Assembly: GCF_018812025.1 (NCBI RefSeq)
Contig: NC_063049.1
Span: 11,909,537 to 11,973,536 of the forward strand
Source of the DNA: Megalobrama amblycephala
Lineage: Eukaryota > Chordata > Actinopteri > Cypriniformes > Xenocyprididae
DNA length: 64,000 nucleotides
Direction of reading: 5' to 3'
The translations under genes and the position numbers were made by a program. A model generated the notes under the pieces. That model worked only from the letters and a program-made list of their open reading frames with translations. It searched no databases and was not told where the DNA came from. Positions within the stretch are counted from its first letter, which is position 1. Each line of letters opens with the position of its first letter. Positions 10,290-21,051 of this stretch are shown here, in pieces.

Positions 10290-10660
10290 ATTGTAGCACT
10301 TAGTATGCCCTCCATAATTTTGAACATACTGCTTTGACCCTTCTTGGCACGGAGTGTACAAGTTCATGACAAATTGTCACATCTGTCCTGTTTAACTCCT
10401 GGATGATGAGCTCCTTAAATGCCCTGATCTTTAATGGGGAGTGTTGCTCAACTTGTCTCTACAGAATCCCCCACAGGTGCTCAAGAGTGTTAAGATTGAG
10501 TGCAATACATGTCCACAGAAGGTTTTTCATGTTGGGAGAATGCATATCATCATTGCCGTGTTGAAAAAATGCCCAACAATGCAGGGAATGAGGAAAGGAT
10601 AACATCTTTTGTTTCAAGTTTGTGTATTAAATTACACAGTAGTGTGGGAATTCATGACAG
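10290..10660 (-). pseudogene. Tc1 transposase pseudogene, C-terminal half
   Basis: Minus-strand frames together show HGNDDMHS (the degraded QQDNDPKH block), LNTLEHLWGIL (the LNPIEHLW block carrying a catalytic acidic residue), IRAFKELIIQELNR and HELVHSVPRRVKAV, in the order of Tc1/mariner DDE transposases. Stops and shifts interrupt them. The N-terminal half of the same gene is at 12880-13335. Confidence 0.75.
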
Positions 10661-11061
10661 CCTGTAGAGCATGCAACAGCGCTTTTCACGCGGTTAGATC
10701 AGCACGTTACACTTCAAATGTGTGCATCTTCCACACAGGACAGCAGTCCTGACTGGATATCTTCCCAAATCGCCCCCCTTTATCATTTTCGTCTTGTTTT
10801 TATTCGTTGATGAAAATTAGAGTAGATTTTAGTCATAGTTTTAATCATTCAAACACATTTTTATTTAGTCATCGTCTTGTTTTCGTCCATGAAAAAATGA
10901 ACACAAATGGCAAGGTCCTGCTGAAATAGTGGCACAGGTTTAACAGAGTGAACTTTAAGGGAAAATGGCTCAATGATCCTGGTAATATAGACACATATTA
11001 AAAAAAAAATTGAAACCCTTTTTTGGGGCTGTCCAGACTTTTCCTAAAGGGGTGGGGTAGT

Positions 11062-11197
11062 AACAGTTCTAGGTTGAATTCACTGTTACTAGTGCTTTTC
11101 CGCTACACTAGGGGGTGGCGTCCTCTCCCTCACAACTGAGGACACCACCCCCTAGTTTAGTGGAAAAGCACTAGTAACAATTCAACCTAGAGCCGTT
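11062..11197. repeat. long hairpin, ~60 nt arms
   Basis: The left arm (about 11062-11126) contains CTAGGTTGAATT, TTACTAGTGCTTTTCC and CTAGGGGGTGG. The right arm (about 11138-11197) is its reverse complement with a few mismatches and one 3-4 base bulge. The loop is about 11 bases. It could be a small foldback element or the core of a MITE. I saw no sequence flagging a microRNA, though such an RNA would fold strongly. Confidence 0.75.
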
Positions 11198-11248
11198 ATA
11201 AGCAGAGAAGAAGTTAAAAGGAGAGTGGTAACTATAACATGGATGTAA

Positions 11249-11990
11249 GTTAGGGTTGCAAAAAAAAAAAAATCAATTCACTTATGAATCACAGTTATGT
11301 CTTCTAACGATTCTAATCAATTCACAAATTTCAAAAATTGATGTTCTAAAGGTATGTTAATAAGACGGCAAAGACAGCAACTGAGAGAGCTTGGCAGTTT
11401 AAAGAGTCCAAAGACTTGCAACAGGGGAAGCAACAACAGTTCCTATATCTTAAGAAATAGAAAATAGTCTTAAATAATGTTTTTTTTTTTTTTCATGCAC
11501 AGCCTGTCAATGATGGCTCCAAATGCTAATCCATCTGAAAGAACTGTAAGTTAGAGTCAATTATAATGTACATTTGAAAAAGCAACACGCGTCAAACATC
11601 TTTCCAGACATGAGAAGCATTTATTAACATTTTGTCCAACAAAAGACATTTAATAACATGTTTTAACTCCAAACTCACTTCATAACGACAATTGAGCACT
11701 TTCTGAGATAATATAGCACCTTATAAAGAATATGGTCTTGTGTTTATTAGTCATGTTTAATCAAAGCGTTTCAATCTTCTGTTTATTCAGCTACAGCGAT
11801 ATGATGTGTGTTATCTTCTTCTGCGGCAGGGCATATTTGGAGCTTCTGTGCAAGAGCACCCTCTGACTTTCAGATGGAGAAGCATTTACTACTGATCACA
11901 GAGCTGTACAGCTCTGACAAGCTGTGCATAAAGTAATCACAGCCTTTGCCAAATCACGTCAGGTTTAATCGCAATAAATCGTGCAGCACT
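11249..11990. mobile_element. possible non-autonomous hAT-type element
   Basis: The left end starts TAGGGTTGCA and the right end, inverted, reads TAGTGCTGCACGATTTAT, a terminus style common in fish hAT elements. I could not find matching 8 bp flanks and the inside is anonymous, so this is tentative. Confidence 0.35.
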
Positions 11991-12200
11991 AGTCTGAAGA
12001 ACTTCTTTAAGAGATTCAAAGGCTTGCTGACATTTGGCCGTCCATTCCGATCTAGCATCTTTTTTCTTCAGAGCATGAAGGGGTGAATTTTAGAGAAATG
12101 TGGGATAAACGATGGTAAAATCTTGTTAGTCCTAGAAAACACTGGACTTCTTTCACCAATTTAGGAACAGGGACGTTTTTTATGGCTTTGACCAGGTTCT
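11985..12200 (-). pseudogene. Ty3/Gypsy reverse transcriptase fragment
   Basis: Minus-strand frames give VPVPKLVKEVQCFLGLT, then YHRFIPHFSKI, then EWTAKCQQAFESLKEVL. This is the C-terminal end of the Gypsy reverse transcriptase (the FLG...YYRRFI...FSKIA block) leading into the RNase H region. At least two shifts separate the blocks. No LTR or other Gypsy domain adjoins it, so it is an isolated fragment. Confidence 0.75.
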
Positions 12201-12879
12201 ATCCTCACTCCTTCCCAAAACAAAAGGGATGGGCAACTGGCTGGTCTTTATACACGGCACGCTGGATCACACGGATGATCAACTTTAAAAATTTGAAAAG
12301 CAAATAATGGAAAGATTGCGCTCAGATTATGATGTTAATACTAAATCAAACCAGGAGAGGTCGCTATTTCCAGCCAATCCCTGTATTAATTACAGTGTAG
12401 GATGTGCATGTGGAAAAGATGGTGAAAAAGCAGCTAACGAGAAGATACACCAGAGTTGCACTTGTCTTAGATTTCAAAGGTAAAATGCATAGTCACCAAA
12501 ACCTTTTTGCCAAATGAATGCCAGAAATGTATGCACTTACTAATTCTTATGTATAAGAACATAATTATTTTATTATATGTTTAATATCATATTGAATGAC
12601 TATTTTTTTGAATAGGCTAAGCACTTTTTAACTGCTCTCTGAGGTTTAGTTGAAAATGTTCTCTAGGCTTATAATAAAAAATTGGACATTTGTTTGTTGC
12701 AATTGAGATGTTTACATTTGTTGTTGGGATAATATTGCTTGTGAACTGAAAACAAAGTTTCCCATTTGTATTAGCATAATTGCAAGTTTTATAGCTAATA
12801 AAATCTTTTAAAACAAATTGCATTAATTATGCATTGATTTCCCTTAATAAAAAGTAAATTGAGTAAAACTGTGTAAAAG

Positions 12880-13335
12880 GTGTGAGTGTGGATTAGTAAT
12901 CTGGCCCCTTGGTATAAAGAAGAAAAAATGTTGGGCCTTGTCACTATCGAAGTTGCCTATCCCTGCGATAAAACATGCCCAAGAAAAGTCAAAGATTTTT
13001 GCAGAAGATTACACTTCTTCAAAATCTGCAGTCTCCAGTTCAGCAAAGAACCAATGAAGATGCCCTTCAATGTTGCTGTATGCCTCTTGACAGCCTCTAA
13101 GACCATTTTTCTCTTTGTCTTATCAAGTTTGGAGGGATGCGCTGTTGTTGATATTGTCACTGTTGTGCCATACTTTCTCAAATTGTTGATGACTGTCTTT
13201 ACTGTGTTCTATGCTATATCTAATGCCTCGGAAATTTTTGTGAAGCCATCTAAAGAAGCAACTAAAGAACATGACAAGACATGGCACTTCGCCACATAGC
13301 CCTGGTGTTCTCCTAGCTGTCACGTTGCCAAACAT
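12880..13335 (-). pseudogene. Tc1 transposase pseudogene, N-terminal DNA-binding region
   Basis: A minus-strand frame reads DGFTKISEALDIA, a stop, NTVKTVINNLRKYGTTVTI, HPSKLDK and LEAVKRHTATLKG. This matches the paired helix-turn-helix (KISKALNI...NTVKTVI...KYGTT) of Tc1 transposases, which binds the inverted repeats. In the family a GRPSK-type AT-hook/linker follows the first helix-turn-helix; here it has become AHPSK. The catalytic half is at 10290-10660. An apparent 137-residue frame on the plus strand here is only its antisense shadow. Confidence 0.78.
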
Positions 13336-13559
13336 GTTGAAACATGAACCAATTTTGGGAGTTGGACATGGCAGTCTGTCTCACATTTCAGGCTGAGATT
13401 GAGAGGTGACATTGTTGCAATTTATCTTAAACCCCATAGTTTCTGATACAGCAAAAAGGTTGATGGACAAAACAAAAAGTACACACAACTGTATAATAAT
13501 AGAAACCTACAGAACAGTATCTGGACCAGCATAGTTGTTATATTCCACTTGAAGAAAAT

Positions 13560-14645
13560 AAAATAAATAAGCATAAGCTGGTGAGTAGCATTCAACAACA
13601 CACCATATGCTGGGTAGCAATGCTGGTCTTTGCAACAAGCTGTTTATTTATTTATTGTTTGTTGGTTTGTTATTTGTTTGCTCAGCATTATACTAAGTCA
13701 GTTATATACTTTCTCATGTTCTTGTTTTGTGCTGTTACACACAGGAGTCTTATTTCCTCTTGAAGCTAAGTCCTCCAGCTTGAAACTCTCCAAACACATT
13801 TCTCGGTGTGTTCTGTATGAATTATAGATGAATGAACATTTAAACAAAAGAGCACTGTCCCGTAATAGAACACATTAGAGAGTCCTCAACCCTATAAGGT
13901 TATGTACTTTTACCAGAAATTCTCTCTTTTGTATTCACTCCATCCGTGTCTCTCAGTCCATGTCTATAAATTTTTGATGTTGTTGGGAGAGTAAGAGACC
14001 TGGTACATTCTACTAGCTCCACTGTAAATATCCTTATAGAAATTATTTAAACAGTGAGCTAATTTAGCATTTTGTGCAAGTTTGTTTTCTTTTGTACATT
14101 AGAGAGTTTTTGTTTTCTATTGTTTCAAATTAGCTTCAAACTAGGTTCGTTCATGTTCATGTGTATAAACAACACGGTAAATACTACTTCACCATCGACC
14201 TGGCATACTGAACACTCAACTTGTTTTTTTTTTTTTTTTTTTTTTGTCATGTACCTTATCTTAAACTCAAATCTCAGTCAGTGACAATGAGTCATAGTGT
14301 CCTGCTGGACTAAGAAGATCTCATGCATCTGTAATGGTTAGGCAATTAACCTTTAATCCATTTCACCAAGGGGGAAAATAAAAGGAGCAGTTTGTGGAAG
14401 GGGTTCCCATTGGAGACTCTTTACTGGATACATTAAAGTTCTATTTTCTTTCAGACCAGTTCTGTGTTTGTTTCAAAATAATCCAGTTCTCCAGTTGCAG
14501 GGAACACATTGGTAGGCTAAGAAGAATCAAATATATTTAAGTATAACAAGAGACTTCAACTGTCCATCCTATTAAAAATGGCTTGGCTATATAAGATAAT
14601 TGTAAAATTGTATTTCAGCAGATTTTAAGTATAAACATATTCAAG
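13560..14645. other. non-coding stretch
   Basis: I recognise no gene. A T run sits at 14222-14245. Short hydrophobic frames here (such as 13630-13827) are low-complexity and lack homologous motifs. Confidence 0.4.
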
Positions 14646-14649
14646 AGCG

Positions 14650-14783
14650 AATCGTTTCACGTGTGGGGGATGCCAGGTGTGCAGGGGGGGGAGAATATTT
14701 GAATCCCAAAATTGAAAATCGAATACCAACCCACCGAACGAATATTCAAATAAATGAATATTTGGGTCCAGCCCTACAGATTT
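14650..14783. mobile_element. hAT-type element, one end only
   Basis: The inverse of the right edge reads TAGGGCTGGACCCAAATA and is followed by repeated GAATATTCG/CGAATATTC blocks, a terminus style common among fish hAT elements. No left end was found, so this is a truncated copy. Confidence 0.5.
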
Positions 14784-15299
14784 GTATGTTACCCTGCGGT
14801 TTGCTGTTTGTCACATGATCATACTTATGGATGGGCTGATTGAACACAGCAAAATAAAAATAAATGCATATAGCATCCATGCTTGCTCAGGTGGTTGCTG
14901 GGAGTTATTTTCTCTATCAACTTGCAACACGCAGAGTCACGCATATTGTGCGTTTTAATTTGGATAAGTCTTGGTGCACCAACAACCACTCCACAAATGC
15001 GGTGAAATTCCCAGAGGAACAACTCTGAGCAGTCCTGTCTCGGATCGCTCTCTCTGAGGCTTGAATAGTAAAACACGCAAAGTGAGCGATCTGGGTAGTG
15101 TATGAGGCACGCCAAGTCTAGTCCTTCGTGTGGTCCTCGAGGCTCTGCTCCTCCTGCTCTAAGCAGAGCAGGCGGACTGCTGATAAGTCCATTATTTAAA
15201 AAAAAGAAAAAATGCATCAAAAAATCTTATCTTGTGGCGAGGTATTCTGTAACATGTTGTGGTTGTAATGAAGAATAGAGAAACAAATTAAAACGATCT
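14784..15299. other. anonymous stretch
   Basis: There is an open minus-strand frame of 131 codons (14825-15220), but its translation has no recognisable domain. The DNA includes a short inverted repeat, CTGCTCT...AGAGCAG, at about 15153-15170. I treat it as non-coding. Confidence 0.35.
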
Positions 15300-15647
15300 T
15301 TAAAGTCGGCATGAAATCAAAATTGACAATTCTTATTTTTTATGGAATATTGTAGTATTTATTATCAATAATTTATCCATGAACTTCATTATTTTTTTAA
15401 AATTCATATGCCCTCATAATCGTTAATCAAAATCATTAACCACCCATCCCCCTTCAAAACGACTCATCGTCTCTTCCTGTCACATGCTATGGCGCAAGGG
15501 TGGAGCTATCAGGAATTGCAGTGACGTATGGGGTAAATGCTGTGCTTCACTTTATAGAGATTAATGCATTAACCACCGCTGATGCCAGTCATTGGGGTGT
15601 ACAGTAAACATGGAATGGAACCTGCGACACGCTCAGTCAGTCAGGCT

Positions 15648-15802
15648 GCGTGTCCACTGGAGCAGAGCAAGCAACTAGAGCATTTTTAGATTCATTCTTA
15701 TGGAAGTTGAGCGTCACTTAATTTACGTGCGGCTCAACTTCCATAGGGATGAACCGAAAACACTCGCTCTTTTAACCGCTTGCTCCGCGCCAACGGACAC
15801 GC
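15648..15802. repeat. imperfect hairpin inside the TTAA element
   Basis: GCGTGTCC at 15648 pairs with GGACACGC at 15795-15802, and further in ATGGAAGTTGAGC pairs with GCTCAACTTCCAT. The arms are about 65-70 nt around a ~20 nt centre. Confidence 0.7.
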
Positions 15803-15805
15803 TCC

Positions 15806-15836
15806 GTCAGTCAGTCAGTCAGTCAGTCAGTCAGTC
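15806..15836. repeat. (GTCA)n microsatellite
   Basis: About seven tandem copies of a GTCA unit. Confidence 0.9.
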
Positions 15837-16400
15837 TCTCGCTGTTTAGTGCCGTTAACCGTCCTCGTCATCCTCAATACAGCTCTTACAGTAACGTGAG
15901 TGCTCGGAGTGAGTAATTAATATCTGCCTCCATTTTGTTAGCAACGCCCAACTTCCAATCAATTCCCGAAGGACGAAATCAAGTCCCGCCCTCTCATTTC
16001 AGATGCCGTTTCACTTGGATAGACGTCACAGTACAGAAGAAAAGACAATCACAACTTCCGTTTCATGCCGACTTTAAATACGAGACTGTCCTCCAAAAAA
16101 AAAACGACCCTATAGGTTGTTTTTCAAGCACCTTATTACGACCTATATTTACGTTTGAAGTCATGTGCCCTCTAGCGGCCATAAAAATCATGAGTGTCGT
16201 GTTACATCTGTCGTCATGAAATGACGTATGACTGACATTACCAATCAAAATGTGTGTTCATTTAAATGCAATCTCTGGACTTTTTACACCATTTCTCCTA
16301 TTTCCATTTAGCAAAACTTTTTTTTTTTTGATAACGACTACACCCACCCCATCCCTACACCTAACCTTAGTGATTTATAGTGCATATACACTTTATGAGC

Positions 16401-16489
16401 ACGTTCCCTGGGATCAAACCCATGATCGCATGATCACATGATTGCATATTGTTGCTCTGCCAAATGCTCTGCCAAATGAGCTACGCGAA
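16401..16489 (-). repeat. tRNA-like sequence, SINE head remnant
   Basis: On the minus strand, GTAGCTCATTTGGCAGAG resembles a tRNA D-arm with an A box, and ATCATGGGTTTGATCCCAGG resembles the T-arm with a B box (B box at 16410-16420). The D-arm block CATTTGGCAGAG is duplicated and the anticodon region is degenerate. It is therefore not a working tRNA but the tRNA-derived head of a SINE or a tRNA pseudogene. No LINE-like tail was identified. Confidence 0.6.
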
Positions 16490-16499
16490 ACCTGAAATA

Positions 16500-16858
16500 T
16501 AACACAGATAAAAGGGAACAATGCATTAAAATGAAAGTGTCCTGTTGTCGATAGGGGTGCCACTTTAGTAAACGCTCCTATGGGTCGTATTTCAGGGAAA
16601 TGACAAACGACCTATATGGTCGTATTGGTTGGAGAACATGTTGTTAAATACAAATACTCAGGGATACACAGGAAACAACTCTAGGGAAACACAACCACAC
16701 ACAAACAAGGCCGAACAAAGAACAAAGGCTTATACAGGAAAGGATATTCAACAGAGCAGGGAACAGGTATTTAATTCTTTAACGACCATGGGAACTAACA
16801 ATGACAGGAAACTCAGGCAAAATTGGAACAGGGAAAACAAAACCAAAACATTTAAACT
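16500..16858. other. repeat-like stretch without a gene
   Basis: Sequences GGGTCGTATTTCAG and CGACCTATATGGTCG echo CGACCCTATAGG near 16105, suggesting the ends of one inverted-repeat element spanning about 16100-16625. The A-rich, ACA/AAC-rich run after 16630 resembles LTR-retroelement untranslated DNA and is not a convincing gene. Confidence 0.35.
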
Positions 16859-16976
16859 AAATGTAGTTCCAAATGTAGGTTCGGGAGGAGCCTAAACATT
16901 CAGTCCTGTCAATCATCATTACGAGAGTATATAAGCAGCAGTCACTACGTCATCCCAGTGACAATTCTTCCAGCAT
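16859..16976 (+). repeat. repeat A1 of a split direct repeat (Ngaro-like)
   Basis: This ~118 bp copy starts AAATGTAGTTCCAAA and includes TTCAGTCCTGTCA, ATAAGCAGCAGTCAC and ACGTCATCCCAG. It recurs at 26105-26223 with a dozen or so differences. In Ngaro-type retroelements a 5' copy (A1) is matched by an A2 copy set between two B copies at the 3' end, which is what is seen at 26016-26405. Confidence 0.6.
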
Positions 16977-17852
16977 TTGGCCCTGCTCTATCCTTTGAAC
17001 AATGTCCCAAACCGGCAAGCTCCAGCAGTATTTTACCTCCAACGATTCGAAGTGTGTTCTGCAGAATACTCTTCCGTTTTCAAGTTACACCAGGATCCTC
17101 TACCTCTGGTTCCCCTTCCACACATATCAAGGGAATTTGAGCCGTCATCCTCTGCATCCTCCTGAAATTTGTTCAGACGCGGCTATTAAAACCCGCTCCT
17201 CCTGTCCTTGGCTAGGTGGCCACGCATCCCAGCTCAGCCACTTTCATCCGGTCAAGTGATTTGCCGCAGCAAACTTCCATTTTCCATGAAAGAAAAGCAA
17301 AATCCAGGTCTCTTTTTACTCGATTCGCAAGGTGGCCAATTGATCTGTTGCTCCTCGTTCCCAGTCTCTTCCAAGCATTTTTCCCAGATGATTTTAATGA
17401 TTTCATGCCTAAGCGGTATACCTATGATAGACCTTACATTGTATTCGGATTGTATTTCCACACACAGCATGAAGGTAAAAGATCTATGTTTTTTTTGTTT
17501 TTGTTTTTTTATGAATGAACTGGTATGACATCTGCTCCAAACATTATAAAGCTCAGGATAGCTTTCGTTAACTCTAAGTAATTTCACTTTACCATCTAAT
17601 TACTCTTCAACAGTGGACTAGACGACATGTTTCAAAAATATGTTTTCAACACTGCATCATGTTTGCAACGCGATCGGATCCCGTAAGTCTATGTATCGCG
17701 TAATGTGCATAGGCTCGTTTGAATCAAGATCAACTGCCCTAAAATACTGATCTGTGAATTACTGTGCTTTACTAATGTTTCATGAACTTAGGAACTAAAA
17801 ACTGGCATAAAGCCTAACGAGTATACTGTCTACATTTGCGTATGTGGCATTG

Positions 17853-17888
<36 letters not shown>

Positions 17889-18389
17889 AACTCGGCGTAG
17901 ATTTATCAGGTAAAATGGTAATTGTTTGTTTCTTTTCATGCCATGAACATAAGAGCATTTCTTATACATCAGCAAACTTAAAAGCTGTTGTCATTGTTGG
18001 TCATATTCCCTATATTCACTGTAAAGCTAAGTGTAACAGAGTACATTTGTCAGGAAGGAAGAGGACAGGGTCGGCTTGATTACTGACTGCTTTTATTTAT
18101 ACAATTATAACAAAAAGGTGTGCAGACAGGCACAAAACGGTCACAAAATAATCACAGTGTTCACTCCAGTCACAGAACAGGAATCCAGGAGTGTAGCAGC
18201 CAGTAGTCCTTCTCTCTCTCACTCGCTCCTGCTTCTCCTGGCGTTAAATACTCTCTCCACGGCAATTACTGAAACAAGAGACAGGTGTTCGTTATTTGCG
18301 CTTAACCCACTCACTCACCGCGCGTCTCCCGACTCTTTCCCCCACTGCAGACCTCGCTGAACCACGCCCCCCTTGCCACACTAAGATTC
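16977..18389. other. anonymous stretch after repeat A1
   Basis: Pyrimidine-rich, coding-like text lies at 16980-17520 in several short overlapping frames with no recognised domain; it could be decayed retroelement gag. A T run sits at 17857-17883. 18030-18380 is LTR-like AT/CT-rich DNA. No gene is supported. Confidence 0.35.
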
Positions 18390-18392
18390 TAA

Positions 18393-19267
18393 GGCCCAAT
18401 CCCAATTCTACCCCTTCCCCCTTCCCCTTTCCCACGTGAAGGGGTAAGGGTGTCTCGATTCTCTTTTGGCTGGAGTGGCTGGAGATTTTTCGGGACCACA
18501 CTTCGAATGAAGGGGTATGAGAAATTTTCCTGTGTACACGACTACCGTGAAGAATCTGTGTAGTGATCATGGTAGTGATATTTCAACACAGGATCGATCA
18601 CTTGTGTGTTACTTGGCTGCCAGTTTCTCCGTAGCTTGCTAAACGCGCTATTTGAATGAACACAACTGAATAATACAGTTAAAAGAAATATGTCATCTTT
18701 CATAGCACAGTCACTATTTATATATTGTATCATCTGTAAACTCTTGCGTTACCAAGACAACAACTGACTCATTTGTATTACTTTGCAAAGAGCTCCGTTA
18801 TCGCAGCACCACAGTAGAAAACGAAACCATATCCGTACCAGCCGGCTTGGCACGGATTGAAACTTGGCCTGATGGAAGAGCGGCTCCACCAGTCTTGTAC
18901 CAGTCTTGTACAATGATAGAGTCTCTGTATCATTCTGTATCGTCTTGAGAAACTGAAGGCTCATACGTTTTCGAACTGAAACTGAGCACTGTTTTCTTAA
19001 GTTCAAAATACAGCACAAAACATTGGGAGTGAGTAATGTTAACTGTGCTCGCGCCTGATTTCTGTTGATATGCGCACTTCGTTGCTGTTCATACTGGTTA
19101 AATATTACAGGACACTAATAAAATAAACTAGGTATGATGACTTGTGTAATGGTGTAGTAGTGGTGTCCCATTTCTTAGGGGAATATTTTCACCCCTACAC
19201 CTTGCCACTCTGGTTTAAGGTGGCAAGGGGTAGGCGAAAGGGTATAAAAGAGAGTTGGGATTGGGCC
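18393..19267. mobile_element. PIF/Harbinger-like non-autonomous element, 875 bp
   Basis: The ends are GGCCCAATCCCAATTCT and, inverted, GGCCCAATCCCAACTCT. The flanks are TAA on both sides (18390-18392 and 19268-19270), the 3 bp TWA duplication of PIF/Harbinger. Short pyrimidine-rich subterminal repeats (CCCCTTCCCC) follow the left end. No transposase or Myb-like frame is present. It ends only 10 bp before the next element. Confidence 0.8.
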
Positions 19268-19277
19268 TAACTCTTAA

Positions 19278-21047
19278 CCCTCAGGGGTCTGAGGATTTTT
19301 GGGGCCCTGGAGAAGTTTTGACATGCCCTGACATTTGTGCTTTTTTCAGTTGTTCATAAACATATTAATGGAAAAAGTGTCATTACACTGTATTCAGCAC
19401 AAACTAGGCTACAATAATATGTGAGGAACATGTATGTACATGTTTGTGTTTTTGAAGGAATAACGTTTATGCGTGGTTATTGAAAAAACAAAAAACTTAA
19501 GTCACTGAAATAAGGCCAAAAAAAGTATATTAAATCTGTGTTCATAAGACTTCTGGGTATTGGAGGTTGTAGACTAGAGTTTTTGCTTCAGAATGAAGTA
19601 AAAATTATCCTTCCTACTCCTTCATATAAAACAATAGAGAGATTTAAATTTTCTAAGACACTTTTGGTCAAGAAACACAGTATGCGAGGAGGCGGGAATC
19701 CTCATGTATAATGGGTGATTCTCACCTGAGAAGACAAAAGAATTGAATAATAATGACCTGAAATGACTTGCATATTAATGAGGCCTTTCAGTCAGGTAGG
19801 CTGTGAAAAAACCCTCTGTGATCATGCTAATAACAGGATTAAAGTCCACTCAGGACAAAAAAAACATGATTTTTGTGATCTCATGCATGCATGTATTATT
19901 GCACATGATATGAAGAAAATTTTGTATAGGCCTATGTTAAATTACACTACCAGTCAAAAGATTGAACACATTATAATGCCATTATAATGTTTTTAAAAGA
20001 AGTCTCAAGTCTCTAACCAAATAATGGTTTTCTATTTTAATATACTTTCAAATATAATGTATTTCTGTGATGCAAAGCGTCTGAACATTCCTACCTCTAG
20101 GGCATTTCATATAGGCTACTATATTTGTTATATTATAGAGCCTAAATGTTGATGTGCAGTTGACAAACTATACATCATTAAAAAGATCTAAGACTCAAGC
20201 TTCACATTTTGACTCTTAAAATCTTATATTGACCATAATTTCTTAATATGCTTAAAAGCATACACATTTGGAGAAATATTGATGGATTCTCATATGTTTA
20301 TATCAATTTTCTATACAGAGATAATATTTATTATTCTATATTTATTGTCATTACTATGAGTGCTGGATACTGTGTTTTCATCATTCATACTTGCAGCCGG
20401 AGGGCGCTCTGCCCCTTTTGTCCACAAATGCCTCAGTAAAAGAAGAGGAATATCATGTGACAATCAAGGAACTAACAGAGGCAAGAGATCGCTAAATATG
20501 GCTATTCAAAACACTTTTGAAGACAATAAATACACGATTGAGGCGATGAATGCATGTATTGACTGAATTTGCGTCTGAATAGTGCTGGCTCCGTGGGCGT
20601 GGCCGCATTAGCAGATAATGAGCTGAATCACGGACTTCTGACATGGCTCTCTTTTCATACAGATTACATAAACACAGAAGGTTTGTTTTCGATTTGACTT
20701 ACATGTTTTAAAACCTGACATCTTAACGTTTTTTTAGACATAAGTGTAATTTTTTTGTCATTAGTATTCACTAAGTTACAGTTCATTTTCTAAGAACTAT
20801 CAGATTGGACTTCGTTCAGAGGGAGAGCAGAGATCACGCATCATGTTAGTTTTCTTTATTTTACAAAGAGCACAACATTTTGTTTTTACTCTGAGTGTAC
20901 ACAAATGAAAGAAGATATTCCACAGATTAAAATGGTGTATAACTCTTAATTGTATGTGCAACATTGACGGAGTATTTTGAGTCTCTTTCACACTGATAAG
21001 AAAAAACCACGGTGGTATAGCCGGCGATACCTTCAGACCTCAGAGTG
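19278..21047. mobile_element. piggyBac-like non-autonomous element, 1.77 kb
   Basis: It is flanked by TTAA (19274-19277 and 21048-21051). The left end CCCTCAGGGGTCTGAGG and the inverted right end CACTCTGAGGTCTGAAGG share most positions. TTAA together with short C-C/A-C-T termini suits piggyBac, although Kolobok cannot be excluded. The interior is AT-rich with no transposase. Confidence 0.7.
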
Positions 21048-21051
21048 TTAA

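Larger units (their letters stand above)
10670..12850. other. foreign block interrupting the Tc1 element
   Basis: Between the two halves of the Tc1 transposase lies a mixture. 10780-10905 is a TTTTCGTC/TTTAGTCAT-rich interspersed repeat piece; 11062-11197 a strong hairpin; 11249-11990 a possible hAT-type element; 11985-12200 a Gypsy reverse-transcriptase fragment; and the remainder is AT-rich with nothing recognisable. Confidence 0.5.
10054..13500 (-). mobile_element. Tc1-type transposon with IR/DR end, decayed and interrupted
   Basis: A TA at 10052-10053 precedes CAGTGCACAGC. The motif GCATAAATGAGTACACCC occurs twice in direct orientation, at 10063-10080 and 10246-10263, the paired-repeat end structure known from fish Tc1 elements such as the Sleeping Beauty type. 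Transposase remnants lie on the minus strand at 10290-10660 (C-terminal) and 12880-13335 (N-terminal), separated by about 2.2 kb of foreign sequence. The matching right terminus is not recognisable, so the right limit is approximate. Confidence 0.72.
15304..16073. mobile_element. TTAA-flanked inverted-repeat element, 770 bp
   Basis: It is flanked by TTAA at 15300-15303 and 16074-16077. The ends are AGTCGGCATGAAA and the exact inverse TTTCATGCCGACT. TTAA sites point to Kolobok or piggyBac; with no coding sequence the two cannot be separated. Inside are a hairpin (15648-15802) and a (GTCA)n run (15806-15836). Confidence 0.8.

Noticed and set aside
12886..13299. 137-codon plus-strand frame
   Set aside because: It is antisense to the Tc1 helix-turn-helix remnant, whose motifs read clearly on the minus strand.
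14825..15220. 131-codon minus-strand frame
   Set aside because: No domain or composition typical of a gene; low-complexity start; no splice or promoter context.
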